Source of the DNA: an uncultured Oscillospiraceae bacterium
GTDB lineage: Bacteria; Bacillota; Clostridia; Oscillospirales; Oscillospiraceae
Direction of reading: 5' to 3'
NCBI GenBank assembly: GCA_934646185.1
Contig: CAKUEH010000002.1
Location: 101,965-165,964 of the forward strand
Length of the DNA stretch: 64,000 bases
In this document: positions 1 through 8,854 of the stretch, piece by piece
Numbering within the stretch: position 1 is the first letter of the stretch
How the letters are laid out: each line of letters opens with the position of its first letter
Made by a program: the position numbers and the translations under genes
Notes under the pieces: generated by a model
The model's database searches: none
Seen by the model: the letters and a program-made list of their open reading frames with translations, nothing else
What the model was told of the DNA's origin: nothing

Positions 1-2
1 AG

Positions 3-992
3 GGCGACGGCACCAGCTTCGCCAGCGTGGAATATGTGCAGCTGGCAGACCGCCCGGGCGCGGAGCTCGTCATCGGGCGTCAGGTATCCACCGACGTGCT
101 GCAGTCGCTCAGCGCATATTCCTATACAGACGGCCACGTGGCCGAGCTGATGAGCACCAACTATTCGCAGTACCGCACGGTCGACCTGGACGGCGACGGG
201 CAAAAGGAAATCTTCATCCTTCGCTTCGACGCCGAGCAGCCGCACGGCGTCGCGGAGCTCTATCGCTGGAAGGACGATCAGCTCGAACGCGAGCCGGAGG
301 CCTATCTGACCGACGGCGCGTCCCCGGTCAAGCGGATCCTGGCCGGAAACCTGACGGCGGATGTCCCGGCCGTCTTCGTGTCGAGCGCATACGAGGAAAA
401 CGCCCTCGTGACCGATGTGTTTGCGTTTCAGGACGGCACGTTCCGGAACCTCACCGCGCACGAGGCGGGAAACGCCGTCTCCACCGTCCGCAGCTACTAT
501 GTCTATGCTTCGGATGTCGACGACGACGGCCTGATCGAGCTGCCGCAGATCCTGCCGCTCCCGGCGGCGGAGGGCTCCGAGGAGAACGACTCCGCGATCA
601 GCTGGTACAACCTCGATCTGGACGGGCATAGCCTGCCGAAGCTGACGACATATCACAGCTTTTCCGGCGGCTGGTTCCTGAAGCTGCCGGACACGTGGCA
701 GAACCAGTTCTGCATCACGCGCGGCACAGAGACGGACGGCGTGCGCGGCTACGAATTTTCACAGTGGAAAAACGGCCGTCGCGCGGATCTGATCTTTACG
801 ATCTACGCATTTTCCGGCGAAGACCGGAATGAAGCCGCATCCTCCGACGGCCGGTTCCCCCTGGCCGAGAAGGGCGATATCACCTATGCGGCAGAGCTTG
901 GAACAGGAAAGTGGGCTGCCGGATTGTCGGAGGACAGACTGAAGGACATGTTCCGCTTGATTCATATTGATTGGAATTCGGGAGAGACGTGA
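3..992 (+). CDS. 5'-truncated protein with DxDxDG calcium-type loops
   Basis: The reading frame is open from the first bases of the window, so the start codon lies upstream and only the C-terminal 329 or so residues are seen. Two acidic loops, DLDGDG near nt 184-201 and DVDDDG near nt 515-532, have the DxDxDG spacing of EF-hand/FG-GAP (VCBS-like) calcium-binding repeats. Aromatic and beta-rich stretches lie between them. No catalytic motif is visible. It ends 12 bp before a response regulator and may be co-transcribed with that two-component system. An extracytoplasmic lipoprotein with a propeller-like repeat fold is likely by analogy, but the signal peptide is outside the window and no function can be assigned. 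Confidence 0.7.
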   Translation, partial: GDGTSFASVEYVQLADRPGAELVIGRQVSTDVLQSLSAYSYTDGHVAELMSTNYSQYRTVDLDGDGQKEIFILRFDAEQPHGVAELYRWKDDQLEREPEAYLTDGASPVKRILAGNLTADVPAVFVSSAYEENALVTDVFAFQDGTFRNLTAHEAGNAVSTVRSYYVYASDVDDDGLIELPQILPLPAAEGSEENDSAISWYNLDLDGHSLPKLTTYHSFSGGWFLKLPDTWQNQFCITRGTETDGVRGYEFSQWKNGRRADLIFTIYAFSGEDRNEAASSDGRFPLAEKGDITYAAELGTGKWAAGLSEDRLKDMFRLIHIDWNSGET

Positions 993-1004
993 GGAGCGAA
1001 AAGC

Positions 1005-1691
1005 ATGAAAAAGGTTATGATTTTGGAGGACGAGGTCAGCATCCGGAGCTTTGTGGTCATCAACCTCAAGCGCGCCGGATACGAGGTCGTGGAAGCCGGG
1101 ACAGGGGAGGAAGCGCTGGAGCTTCTGAAGTCCAACCCGGACGTCGGCGTCGCGATCCTCGACATTATGCTGCCCGGCATCGACGGGTTTGAGGTCTGCC
1201 GCAGCATCCGCGCGACGGACAAGAAGATCGGAATCATTATGTTAACCGCAAGGAGCCAGGAGATGGACAAGATCACCGGCCTGATGACGGGCGCGGACGA
1301 CTATATGACCAAGCCCTTCAGCCCTGCGGAGCTGACCGCGCGCATCGACGCGCTCTACCGCCGCATCGACTCGGACGGCTCGTCCAACCAGATCGAGCTC
1401 AAGCACGGCCCGTTCGTTCTGAATACGCGCAACCGGACGCTCGACAAGGACGGCCGCCGCATCAAGCTCACGCAGGTCGAGTATGCCATCGTGAAGCTGT
1501 TCATGCAGAACCCGGGACGCGCGCTTTCACGCGAGGATATCCTGGCCGCGGTCTGGGGCCGCGACTACGACGGCGAGCTCAAAATCGTCGACGTCAACAT
1601 CCGTCGTCTGCGCATCAAGATCGAGGACGACACCGCGAACCCGACCTACATCACGACGGTCTGGGGCTTTGGCTACAAGTGGGGCGCATAA
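1005..1691 (+). CDS. OmpR-family response regulator
   Basis: A 228-residue two-component response regulator. The receiver domain covers about residues 1-120: the acidic pair E8/D9, the phosphoacceptor D53 in ILDIMLPG, the conserved Thr in IMLTA and the Lys in TKPF are all present. A winged-helix DNA-binding domain of the OmpR/PhoB type covers about 130-227 (RALSREDILAAVWG, VDVNIRRLRIKIE). It is followed 18 bp later by its likely partner histidine kinase, so it should be phosphorylated by that kinase and control transcription. The target genes cannot be read from the sequence. The ATG is preceded by a GGAG-type site (gaggagcg). Confidence 0.95.
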   Translation: MKKVMILEDEVSIRSFVVINLKRAGYEVVEAGTGEEALELLKSNPDVGVAILDIMLPGIDGFEVCRSIRATDKKIGIIMLTARSQEMDKITGLMTGADDYMTKPFSPAELTARIDALYRRIDSDGSSNQIELKHGPFVLNTRNRTLDKDGRRIKLTQVEYAIVKLFMQNPGRALSREDILAAVWGRDYDGELKIVDVNIRRLRIKIEDDTANPTYITTVWGFGYKWGA

Positions 1692-1709
1692 GGCGCGGGG
1701 TGAGGCTTT

Positions 1710-3131
1710 TTGGAGAAAAAGAAACGCCTGTCCGGCATTGAGCGGCGCTGGTTCGTCAATAACGTAGGCGTGATCATGCTGCTGGTCGCGGCGTGCGTGC
1801 TCGGCGTGATCGTTTCCCTCGCGGCGTATTACGACACCAATCTCCGCTCCGGCCTTGAAAACAAGGCCAAAACGACGACCGATTTTTTCAGCAACTATAT
1901 CTCGCAGAGCTATAAGGAATATTACCAGTCCTGCATCAAATTCGCGCAGACCTTTGAGGAAAAGGATAAGCTGGAGCTGCAGTTCATCTCCGCAAACGGA
2001 AAGCTCGTGGCCTCCTCCTACGGTAAATTTGCCGGGCGCTCGCCCTCGACGCCCGAGATCCAGCAGGCGATCGACAGCCGCCAGATCCGGCACTACAAGG
2101 GCAGAAATCCGCTGACAGGCGAACGCATCCTTGCCGTTTCCAGCCCGATGATCTATACGAACGGCGAGGTGATCGGCGTTCTGCGCTATGTGACGAGTCT
2201 GCGCAACGCGGATCTGCAGATCCTGATGATCGCGCTGATCGCCGTGACGATCGGTTTGCTTTTCATCGGCTCGATCTTCTTCCTGAGCAGCTTTTTTATC
2301 AAGTCTATTCTGGTGCCCGTTTCGCAGATCAACGCGACGGCCAAGCGCATTGCCGCCGGCTCCTACGGCGTGCAGATCCCCGGTCAGTATGACGATGAGA
2401 TCGGCGAGCTGGTCAGCACCATCAACGATATGTCCGTTAAGATCGGACAGGCGGAGAAAACGCAGACGGAGTTCATCTCCTCCGTGTCGCACGAGCTGCG
2501 CACGCCGCTCACCGCCATCTCCGGCTGGGGCGAGACGCTTCTGACCTCCGAAAATCTGGACGCGGAGACGCGGCGCGGCGTCGTCATCATCGCGCGCGAG
2601 GCCAAGCGCCTGACCGGCATGGTCGAGGAGCTTCTGGAATTCACGCGCATGCAGGACGGCCGGTTCACGCTCCATGTCGAAACCGCCGATATTCTGGCGG
2701 AATTTGAAGACACGGTCTTCATGTACGGCAGCCGGCTCAGGCAGGAGGGCATCTGCCTGCACTATGACGGCTGCGACGAGGATATTCCCGAGATCCCGTG
2801 CGACGTCGCGCGCATGCGGCAGGTGTTTCTGAACATTCTCGACAACGCGGCCAAGCACGGCGGCGAAGGCAAGCGCATCGACGCTTCCATCGCGCACGAG
2901 GGAGGCTATGTCGTCATCCGCATCCGGGACTATGGCCCCGGCATTCCGGAGGAAGAGCTTCCGCGCGTCAAACTGAAGTTTTACAAGGGCAGCTCCAAGG
3001 CCCGCGGCAGCGGCATCGGCCTTGCCGTGTGCGAGGAGATCGTCACCATGCACGGCGGCACGCTGACGCTGGAAAATGCGGAGGGCGGCGGCACGCTCGT
3101 TACGATCAGCATCCCCACGGGGGAAGAATAA
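1710..3131 (+). CDS. Membrane sensor histidine kinase
   Basis: A 473-residue kinase. It has an N-terminal membrane segment (about residues 17-38), an extracellular sensor of about 130 residues, a second membrane segment (about 172-196) and a HAMP linker. The HisKA domain carries the phosphorylated H261 in SHELRTPL. The HATPase_c domain has an N box (NILDNAAKHGG), a G1 box (DYGPGI) and a G2 box (GSGIGLAV). The start is a TTG at 1710 with gtgagg just upstream; there is no ATG nearby. It forms a two-component pair with the upstream regulator. The extracellular domain looks like a small Cache/PAS-type sensor, ligand unknown. Confidence 0.93.
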   Translation: MEKKKRLSGIERRWFVNNVGVIMLLVAACVLGVIVSLAAYYDTNLRSGLENKAKTTTDFFSNYISQSYKEYYQSCIKFAQTFEEKDKLELQFISANGKLVASSYGKFAGRSPSTPEIQQAIDSRQIRHYKGRNPLTGERILAVSSPMIYTNGEVIGVLRYVTSLRNADLQILMIALIAVTIGLLFIGSIFFLSSFFIKSILVPVSQINATAKRIAAGSYGVQIPGQYDDEIGELVSTINDMSVKIGQAEKTQTEFISSVSHELRTPLTAISGWGETLLTSENLDAETRRGVVIIAREAKRLTGMVEELLEFTRMQDGRFTLHVETADILAEFEDTVFMYGSRLRQEGICLHYDGCDEDIPEIPCDVARMRQVFLNILDNAAKHGGEGKRIDASIAHEGGYVVIRIRDYGPGIPEEELPRVKLKFYKGSSKARGSGIGLAVCEEIVTMHGGTLTLENAEGGGTLVTISIPTGEE

Positions 3132-3140
3132 GAGGTTTGC

Positions 3141-4100
3141 ATGAAAAAAGAGAACAATCCTGTCAGTCAGGAAAAATTCAAAACGCTCATCGGCGGGCAG
3201 GCGCTCATCGAGGGCATTATGATGCAGGGACCGGACAAGCGTTCCATCGTCGTGCGCGGCCCGGAGGGGCTCGTGACAAAGGTCGAGCCGCTCAAAAAGC
3301 GCACCGGCATCGCCAAATGGCCGCTCATCCGCGGTGTGGTGAATTTTGCTTCGTCTATGGTGTCTGGTGTAAAGGCACTCATGTATTCGGCGGAGTTCTT
3401 CCCGGAGGAGGAAGACGCGCAGCCGTCCAAATTCGAGCAGTGGCTGGAACGGAAGCTCGGCAGCGAGAAGCTGGAAAAGGCCGTCGTGTCGTTCTCTGTC
3501 TTTCTCGGCGCGCTGTTTTCCATCGGCCTGTTTTTCCTGCTCCCGACGCTTCTGAGCGGCATTTTTGACCGCTGGATCCACAACGCGGTCGTCCGCAGTC
3601 TGATCGAGGGCATCATCCGCATCGCGATCTTTATGGGCTACATGATCCTGATCTCCCGGATGAAGGACATGAAGCGCGTCTTTTCCTATCACGGCGCGGA
3701 GCACAAGACCATCCGCTGCTATGAGGCGCAGCTGCCGCTGACCGTCGAAAACTGCCGTGGCATGACCCGGCTCCATCCGCGCTGCGGCACGAGCTTCCTG
3801 TTCGTCGTGGTCGCGATCTCCATCCTGCTGTTCGCGCTCGTGAGCGCCGTGTTCCCCACCAGCAATATGTTTGTGCGCCTGCTCATCCGTCTGGCGCTTC
3901 TGCCGTTCGTCGTGTCGATCAGCTATGAGTGCAACCGCTTCGTCGGCCGCCACGACAACGCCCTGACGCGCGCTCTCTCCGCGCCCGGCATGTGGTTCCA
4001 GCACTTTACGACCAACGAGCCGGATGACTCCATGCTGGAGGTCGCCATTGAGGCGCTGAAGCTCGTCATTCCGGATGAGGCGGGTGCCGACCGATGGTAA
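3141..4100 (+). CDS. yqhQ: DUF1385 (YqhQ-like) membrane protein
   Basis: 319 residues matching the DUF1385/YqhQ family. The N-terminal signature GGQALIEGIMMQGP and the central block YHGAEHKTI followed by HPRCGTSF are characteristic. About four membrane segments lie in residues 115-270. The family is widespread in Firmicutes and often sits next to prmC and prfA; here prmC overlaps its last 7 bases. The biochemical function is not established (some members have been linked to metabolite or ion homeostasis). The gene symbol follows the Bacillus family name. Confidence 0.88.
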   Translation: MKKENNPVSQEKFKTLIGGQALIEGIMMQGPDKRSIVVRGPEGLVTKVEPLKKRTGIAKWPLIRGVVNFASSMVSGVKALMYSAEFFPEEEDAQPSKFEQWLERKLGSEKLEKAVVSFSVFLGALFSIGLFFLLPTLLSGIFDRWIHNAVVRSLIEGIIRIAIFMGYMILISRMKDMKRVFSYHGAEHKTIRCYEAQLPLTVENCRGMTRLHPRCGTSFLFVVVAISILLFALVSAVFPTSNMFVRLLIRLALLPFVVSISYECNRFVGRHDNALTRALSAPGMWFQHFTTNEPDDSMLEVAIEALKLVIPDEAGADRW

Positions 4101-4951
4101 AGAAGTACGGCGACCTCTATCTGCAGGCCCGCCGGACACTTCTGCCGTCGGAAGGGGAGAACGCCTCCATGGCTGCGCGGGAGCTACTGGCGTTTGCGTC
4201 CGGGAAGTCCGTATCGGCTGTGCTGGCAGATTCCAATCTGTATGCCAGCGAGCAGATCGAGGAAAGACTGAACAATTATGTAAACCGCATGCTCGCGCAC
4301 GAGCCCCTGCCGTACATCCTCGGGCAATGGGACTTCTACGGGATCTCTCTTGAGGTCACGCCGGACGTGCTCATCCCGCGCGACGATACCATAGCCGTTA
4401 CAGACCTCGCGCTCGAGGTCCTGCGCGGCAAAACAGAGCCGCGCGTGCTCGATCTCTGCTGCGGCAGCGGCTGCATCGGCCTTGCCATCGCGCACCAGCT
4501 GCCGGACGCGCATGTGACGCTTGCGGATATCTCGCGTCCCGCGCTGGCCGTCGCCAAGCGCAACATCAAGCGGCTGAAGCTCATGAACCGCGTGACGGCC
4601 GTCGGCCTCGATGCCCGGAAGCAGGGCCCCAGCTTCGTCGGCGCGCTCGACGCGCTGGTCTGTAATCCGCCGTATGTGACAAGCGAAGAAATGACGCGGC
4701 TGGAGCCGTCCGTGAAGGAATACGAGCCCGCGCTGGCGCTCGACGGCGGAAAGGACGGCCTGGATTTCTACCGCGCGGTCGCCGCAAACTATTCCCATCT
4801 GCTGGTGCCGGGCGGATCCCTCTGCTTTGAATTCGGCCTCGGCCAGCATATGGCCGTATCCATGATCCTGCAGGAATACGGCTATACGGACATCGTCCTT
4901 CGAAAGGATCTGCGCGGCGTCGTCCGCGCGGCAAGGGGAAAAAAGAAATAA
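4094..4951 (+). CDS. prmC: Release factor glutamine methyltransferase PrmC
   Basis: 285 residues. The enzyme methylates the glutamine of the GGQ motif of release factors RF1 and RF2 using S-adenosylmethionine. An N-terminal helical domain (about residues 1-90) is followed by a Rossmann methyltransferase fold with the SAM-binding motif LDLCCGSGCIG and the substrate-glutamine-binding motif N191-P-P-Y194. The ATG at 4094 overlaps the end of the YqhQ gene by 7 bp, implying translational coupling. No prfA is present in the window. Confidence 0.95.
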   Translation: MVKKYGDLYLQARRTLLPSEGENASMAARELLAFASGKSVSAVLADSNLYASEQIEERLNNYVNRMLAHEPLPYILGQWDFYGISLEVTPDVLIPRDDTIAVTDLALEVLRGKTEPRVLDLCCGSGCIGLAIAHQLPDAHVTLADISRPALAVAKRNIKRLKLMNRVTAVGLDARKQGPSFVGALDALVCNPPYVTSEEMTRLEPSVKEYEPALALDGGKDGLDFYRAVAANYSHLLVPGGSLCFEFGLGQHMAVSMILQEYGYTDIVLRKDLRGVVRAARGKKK

Positions 4952-4958
4952 AACGAAT

Positions 4959-4989
4959 GTTTGATTTTTATCAAACGATGTGATATAGT
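4959..4989 (+). promoter_or_regulatory. recA promoter with FNR-box-like palindrome
   Basis: TTGATT (4961-4966), a 17-bp spacer and TATAGT (4984-4989) form a good sigma-A promoter 35 bp before the recA start. The -35 lies inside a perfect inverted repeat with 7-bp arms, GTTTGAT-TTTT-ATCAAAC (4959-4976). Its core, TTGAT-N4-ATCAA, equals the consensus site of the CRP/FNR family. No Bacillus-type LexA box (GAAC-N4-GTTC) was seen. Confidence 0.65.
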
Positions 4990-5023
4990 AGGTCTATACA
5001 CAAAAGAGGAAGGAACTGAGACG

Positions 5024-6121
5024 ATGGAAAAGAAAAAAACAGCCGATCAGACTCCCAATAACGACAAGAAGCAGGCGCTCGACACGGCCATCCGGCAGAT
5101 CGAGAAAAACTTTGGCAAGGGCGCGGTCATGCGCCTCGGCGACCGGCCTGATCTTCAGGTCGACGCGATCCCGACCGGCTCTCTGGCGCTCGACGCCGCG
5201 CTCGGCATCGGCGGCGTGCCCAAGGGCAGGATCATCGAGATCTACGGCCCGGAATCCTCCGGCAAAACGACGCTTGCGCTGCATATCGTCGCGCAGGCGC
5301 AGAAGCGCGGCGGCGAGGTCGCATTCGTCGACGCTGAGCACGCGCTCGACCCGGACTACGCTGCCCGCATCGGCGTGAATATCGACTCCATGCTGGTGTC
5401 CCAGCCGGATACCGGCGAGCAGGCGCTGGAAATTACCGACGCGCTCGTGCGCTCCGGCGCGGTCGACGTTGTGGTCGTCGACTCTGTCGCGGCCCTGACG
5501 CCCCGCGCGGAGATCGAAGGCGAAATGGGCGATACGTTCGTCGGCCTGCAGGCCCGGCTCATGTCGCAGGCGCTGCGCAAGCTGGCGGGCAACATCTCCA
5601 AGACCAACTGCGTCGTCATCTTCATCAACCAGCTGCGCATGAAGATCGGCGTCATGTACGGCAACCCCGAAACGACGACCGGCGGCAACGCGCTGAAATT
5701 CTACGCCTCTGTCCGCATCGACATCCGCCGCACGGAGGCCATCAAAAACGGCTCCGAGGTCATCGGCAACCGCACGCGCGCCAAGATCGTCAAAAATAAA
5801 TGCGCGCCCCCCTTCAAAGAGGCGTATTTCGATATCATGTACGGCGAAGGCATCTCCAAATGGGGCGAAATGGTCGATCTTGCCGTGCAGCTCGAGCTCA
5901 TCAACAAGAGTGGCAGCTGGTTCTCCATCGGCGAAGAGCGCATCGGCCAGGGCCGCGATTCGGCCAAGCAGTACCTCATCGACCATCCCGACGTCGCCGA
6001 CCGCATCGAGCAGTCCATCCGCGACAACATGTGGAAGCTGCAGGGCAAGAATGCCAAGCCGCCCGCATCCGCCGCGGCCAAGCCCGTGAGCGTCTCAGCC
6101 GACGATTTTAACGACGACTGA
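5024..6121 (+). CDS. recA: Recombinase RecA
   Basis: 365 residues from the ATG at 5024, which is preceded by gaggaaggaa; a longer in-frame start at 4961 would lie inside the promoter and is rejected. RecA forms filaments on single-stranded DNA for strand exchange and stimulates LexA self-cleavage. Visible signatures are the Walker A loop GPESSGKT (from residue 75), the [10 protein letters not shown] strand, the L1/L2 DNA-binding loops around INQLRMKIG and [12 protein letters not shown], and a short acidic C-terminus. It is directly followed by recX, with a one-base overlap (TGATG). Confidence 0.98.
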   Translation: MEKKKTADQTPNNDKKQALDTAIRQIEKNFGKGAVMRLGDRPDLQVDAIPTGSLALDAALGIGGVPKGRIIEIYGPESSGKTTLALHIVAQAQKRGGEVAFVDAEHALDPDYAARIGVNIDSMLVSQPDTGEQALEITDALVRSGAVDVVVVDSVAALTPRAEIEGEMGDTFVGLQARLMSQALRKLAGNISKTNCVVIFINQLRMKIGVMYGNPETTTGGNALKFYASVRIDIRRTEAIKNGSEVIGNRTRAKIVKNKCAPPFKEAYFDIMYGEGISKWGEMVDLAVQLELINKSGSWFSIGEERIGQGRDSAKQYLIDHPDVADRIEQSIRDNMWKLQGKNAKPPASAAAKPVSVSADDFNDD

Positions 6122-6762
6122 TGCGCCTGCTTGCCATTCAGGAGCTGCCGCAGTCAAAGCGCGTCAAGCTCGTCTTTGACGATGATACCGTTCTGAAGAC
6201 CCAGCCGTATCTGCTTGCGGACTTCGGCCTTTACAGCGGAATGGAGCTGACAGAGGAAGACTATCAGGCCCTGCTGGCCGCCGCCGGAAAGGCGTCCGCC
6301 AAGGCGCGGGCCGTGCGCATCGTCGCGGCGGCGGGCGTGTCCGAAAAGGAGCTGCAGAAGCGCCTCGTCCAGAAGGGCGAGGAGGCGGCCGACGCGCGGG
6401 AGGCCGTCGGCTGGCTCAAGGAGCTGCATCTGCTCGACGACCGCGAGACGGCCCGCCAGCTCGTTTCAAGCGCCGCGGCAAAGGGCTACGGAAAAAGCCG
6501 CATCAAAAACATCCTGTACGAAAAGGGCATCCCGCAGGAATTCTGGGACGAAGCGCTTGCGGAGCTGCCGGAAATGGACGATGCGATCGACCGCTTCCTG
6601 CTCCGCCGCTGGCAGGGCAGGGATCCGGACGAGAAAGAAATAAAAAAGACTGTGGACGCGCTCATCCGGCGCGGCCACAGCTGGAAGGATATCCAATCCG
6701 GCCTCCGGCGCTACCGCGTCGGGCTGGAGCTGGAGGAAATCACGGAGGACGACATATCATGA
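6121..6762 (+). CDS. recX: Regulatory protein RecX
   Basis: 213 residues. RecX proteins bind RecA filaments and modulate, usually inhibit, RecA activity. The three-helix repeat pattern is recognisable in KELQKRLVQKG, AAKGYGKSRIKNILYEKGI and ALIRRGHSWKDIQ. The start codon overlaps the recA stop by one base, and the last four bases overlap the rimO start (ATGA). The three genes are therefore translationally coupled, which supports the assignment of this weakly conserved family. Confidence 0.92.
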   Translation: MRLLAIQELPQSKRVKLVFDDDTVLKTQPYLLADFGLYSGMELTEEDYQALLAAAGKASAKARAVRIVAAAGVSEKELQKRLVQKGEEAADAREAVGWLKELHLLDDRETARQLVSSAAAKGYGKSRIKNILYEKGIPQEFWDEALAELPEMDDAIDRFLLRRWQGRDPDEKEIKKTVDALIRRGHSWKDIQSGLRRYRVGLELEEITEDDIS

Positions 6763-8105
6763 CCCATACGATCGGCATGATCTCGCTTGGCTGCGCCAAA
6801 AATCAGGTCAACGCCGAGCATATGCTCTGGCTGCTGCGGCAGGCAGGCTACGAGATCAGCCCAGACCCGGACGGCGCGGAGCTCGTCATTGTAAACACCT
6901 GCGGCTTCATTGAGTCCGCCAAGACGGAGGCCATCGACAATATCCTGGCCATGGCGCAGCTCAAGGCGGAGGGCAGGATCCAGAAGATCCTCGTCACTGG
7001 CTGCCTCGCCCAGCGCTATCAGGAAGAGATCCTGAAGGAGCTGCCGGAGGTCGACGGCGTGCTCGGCACCGGCTCATACTACGACGTTGCGAACGCCGTC
7101 GGGCAGGTCCTGTCCGGCAAGCGCTACAAGCGCTTCGACGATATCAACGCCGATCAGCCGGAGGACGGCCGCATTCTGACCACGCCGGAGTATTACGCCT
7201 ATCTGAAGATCGCCGAGGGCTGCGACAACCACTGCGCCTACTGCGTCATTCCCAAGCTGCGCGGCAAGCTCCGCAGCCGCCCGATCGAAGAGCTGGTCAA
7301 AGAAGCGGAGCAGCTTGCAGCCGACGGTGTGAAGGAGCTGATCGTCGTCGCGCAGGATACCAGCCGCTACGGACTCGACCTCTACGGCGAACGGAAGCTC
7401 GCAGAACTCCTGCGCCGACTCTGCAAAATCGACGGACTGGTCTGGATCCGGGTACATTATCTCTATCCCGACGAAATGTCGCAGGAGCTGATCGACGTTC
7501 TGGCAAACGAGCCGAAGATCGTCAAATATCTGGATATCCCCATCCAGCACATCAACGACGAGATCCTGCGCAAAATGAACCGCCGCGGCGACGGCGCGTA
7601 TGTCCGGCAGCTGCTGACAAAGCTCCGCCATGAGATCCCCGGCCTTGTGCTCCGCACGAGCCTCATTACCGGCCTTCCCGGCGAGGGCGAGGCGGAATTC
7701 GCGCAGCTGTGCGATTTTTTGAAGGAATACAAGCTCGAGCGCGTCGGCGCGTTCGCGTTCTCGCCCGAGGAGGGCACGCGCGCAGCCGAAATGGAATATC
7801 CTGATACCGAGATCGCGAAGCAGCGCGCCGATATGGTCGCGGAGATCCAGTCGCGCATCATGGACGATTACAACGATTCCTGCGTCGGCAGGGTCATGCA
7901 GGTGCTCTGCGAGGGCTACGACCCGGACGAGGACAGCTATTACGGCAGAACCTATGCTGATTCTCCCGACATTGACGGGAAGATCTGGTTCACAGCGGAA
8001 AAACATATCAAGACCGGCGATTTTGTAGACGTTCACGTCGTAGATACCTACGACGGAGAGCTTGTCGGCGTACTGGAGGAAGAATACAATGACGACTGCG
8101 AGTAA
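6759..8105 (+). CDS. rimO: Ribosomal protein S12 methylthiotransferase RimO
   Basis: 448 residues. RimO is a radical-SAM enzyme that methylthiolates the conserved aspartate of ribosomal protein S12. The N-terminal MTTase domain carries the three auxiliary-cluster cysteines C12, C48 and C82. The radical-SAM cluster motif CxxxCxxC is C155-C159-C162 (CDNHCAYC), and a TRAM domain occupies about the last 65 residues. The opening SLGCAKNQVN and the path HYLYPDE favour RimO over MiaB. The gene sits between recX and pgsA in one operon. Confidence 0.95.
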   Translation: MTHTIGMISLGCAKNQVNAEHMLWLLRQAGYEISPDPDGAELVIVNTCGFIESAKTEAIDNILAMAQLKAEGRIQKILVTGCLAQRYQEEILKELPEVDGVLGTGSYYDVANAVGQVLSGKRYKRFDDINADQPEDGRILTTPEYYAYLKIAEGCDNHCAYCVIPKLRGKLRSRPIEELVKEAEQLAADGVKELIVVAQDTSRYGLDLYGERKLAELLRRLCKIDGLVWIRVHYLYPDEMSQELIDVLANEPKIVKYLDIPIQHINDEILRKMNRRGDGAYVRQLLTKLRHEIPGLVLRTSLITGLPGEGEAEFAQLCDFLKEYKLERVGAFAFSPEEGTRAAEMEYPDTEIAKQRADMVAEIQSRIMDDYNDSCVGRVMQVLCEGYDPDEDSYYGRTYADSPDIDGKIWFTAEKHIKTGDFVDVHVVDTYDGELVGVLEEEYNDDCE

Positions 8106-8631
8106 AATTACCCTTGTCCGTGTGGTGCTGATCCCGGTCTACATGGTTTTGATGCTGCTCTCGGCGAACGGCGCGGACTGGCTGCGCTGGGCCGCCGTCG
8201 CGGTCTTTGTGATCGCCAGCATTTCCGATTTTCTGGACGGCTATATCGCCCGCCACTATCATCAGGTCAGCGACTTCGGCAAATTCCTCGATCCGCTGGC
8301 CGACAAGCTGCTCGTGACGGCCTGCATGATGATCTTCGTCGGCTGGGGCCGGATGCCGTCCTGGGTCGTGTTCATCGTCATCGCGCGCGAGTTTGCCATC
8401 AGCGGCCTGCGCATGGTCGCGGCAAGCAACGGGACTGTGATCGCCGCCGGCTGGAGCGGCAAGATCAAGACCTCCTGCACGATGGTGGGCCTGATCGCCA
8501 TGATGGTGCTGCCGAACCTCCCGACACTGGATCTGATCGTGAATATCGTCATTCTGGTCACGACGGTCTATTCCGGCGTCGAGTATTTCTGCAAAAACTG
8601 GGCCTGCCTCGGCCTTTCGAAGAAGGCTTGA
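8089..8631 (+). CDS. pgsA: CDP-diacylglycerol-glycerol-3-phosphate 3-phosphatidyltransferase
   Basis: 180 residues from the ATG at 8089, preceded by ggagga at 8075; a longer in-frame start at 8062 lies upstream of this ribosome site. It transfers the phosphatidyl group from CDP-diacylglycerol to glycerol-3-phosphate, the committed step to phosphatidylglycerol, in the cytoplasmic membrane. The CDP-alcohol phosphatidyltransferase signature DG-x2-AR-x8-G-x3-D-x3-D is complete, from D50 in DFLDGYIAR through GKFLDPLADK. About five membrane segments follow. The start overlaps the end of rimO by 17 bp. Confidence 0.93.
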   Translation: MTTASKITLVRVVLIPVYMVLMLLSANGADWLRWAAVAVFVIASISDFLDGYIARHYHQVSDFGKFLDPLADKLLVTACMMIFVGWGRMPSWVVFIVIAREFAISGLRMVAASNGTVIAAGWSGKIKTSCTMVGLIAMMVLPNLPTLDLIVNIVILVTTVYSGVEYFCKNWACLGLSKKA

Positions 8632-8656
8632 CTTTTTCCCGTTCCAATGATATGAT
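8628..8656 (+). promoter_or_regulatory. Sigma-A promoter at the end of pgsA
   Basis: TTGACT (8628-8633) overlapping the pgsA stop codon, a 17-bp spacer and TATGAT (8651-8656) make a near-consensus promoter. Transcription would start near 8663 and run through the hairpin region into the cysteine T-box, giving an unusually long leader. Confidence 0.6.
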
Positions 8657-8711
8657 TGAGACTGTCAAAACCATGAAAAGCAGTTGGATGACTGAGTAGC
8701 TGGGGAAGAGT

Positions 8712-8818
8712 GAAGGGGGCAAAGAGCCCCCTTCGCGTTCAATCAACCAGTTTTTCGAACTTTTTCAAAGTTCGAAAAACTGCCTCAGCGGGGCGAAAAG
8801 ATTTTTTCGACACGCTGA
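8712..8818. repeat. Three consecutive hairpins before the T-box
   Basis: Three inverted repeats follow one another. 8712-8734 has a 9-bp stem (GAAGGGGGC) with loop aaaga. 8749-8781 has a perfect 15-bp stem (AGTTTTTCGAACTTT) with a 3-base loop. 8785-8818 pairs TCAGCG with CGCTGA and CGAAAA with TTTTCG, with small internal loops. None has a clean U-tract directly after it, so they may be bidirectional terminators of pgsA, structural parts of the leader, or dispersed elements. Confidence 0.6.
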
Positions 8819-8854
8819 TGATTTCCCAAGAAAATTCAATATCGCGTTGATCGA

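Noticed and set aside
1527..4139. 870-codon open frame on the minus strand
   Set aside because: It is antisense to response regulator, kinase and yqhQ; long antisense frames are common at this GC content, and it has low-complexity Arg/Asp/His composition.
4961..5023. Upstream in-frame start for recA
   Set aside because: Would place the start inside the promoter; the ATG at 5024 has a good ribosome site and a normal RecA N-terminus.
8674..8700. Eight-codon leader peptide (MKSSWMTE) before the cysteine T-box
   Set aside because: No ribosome site, no cysteine codons, and the T-box already explains the control.
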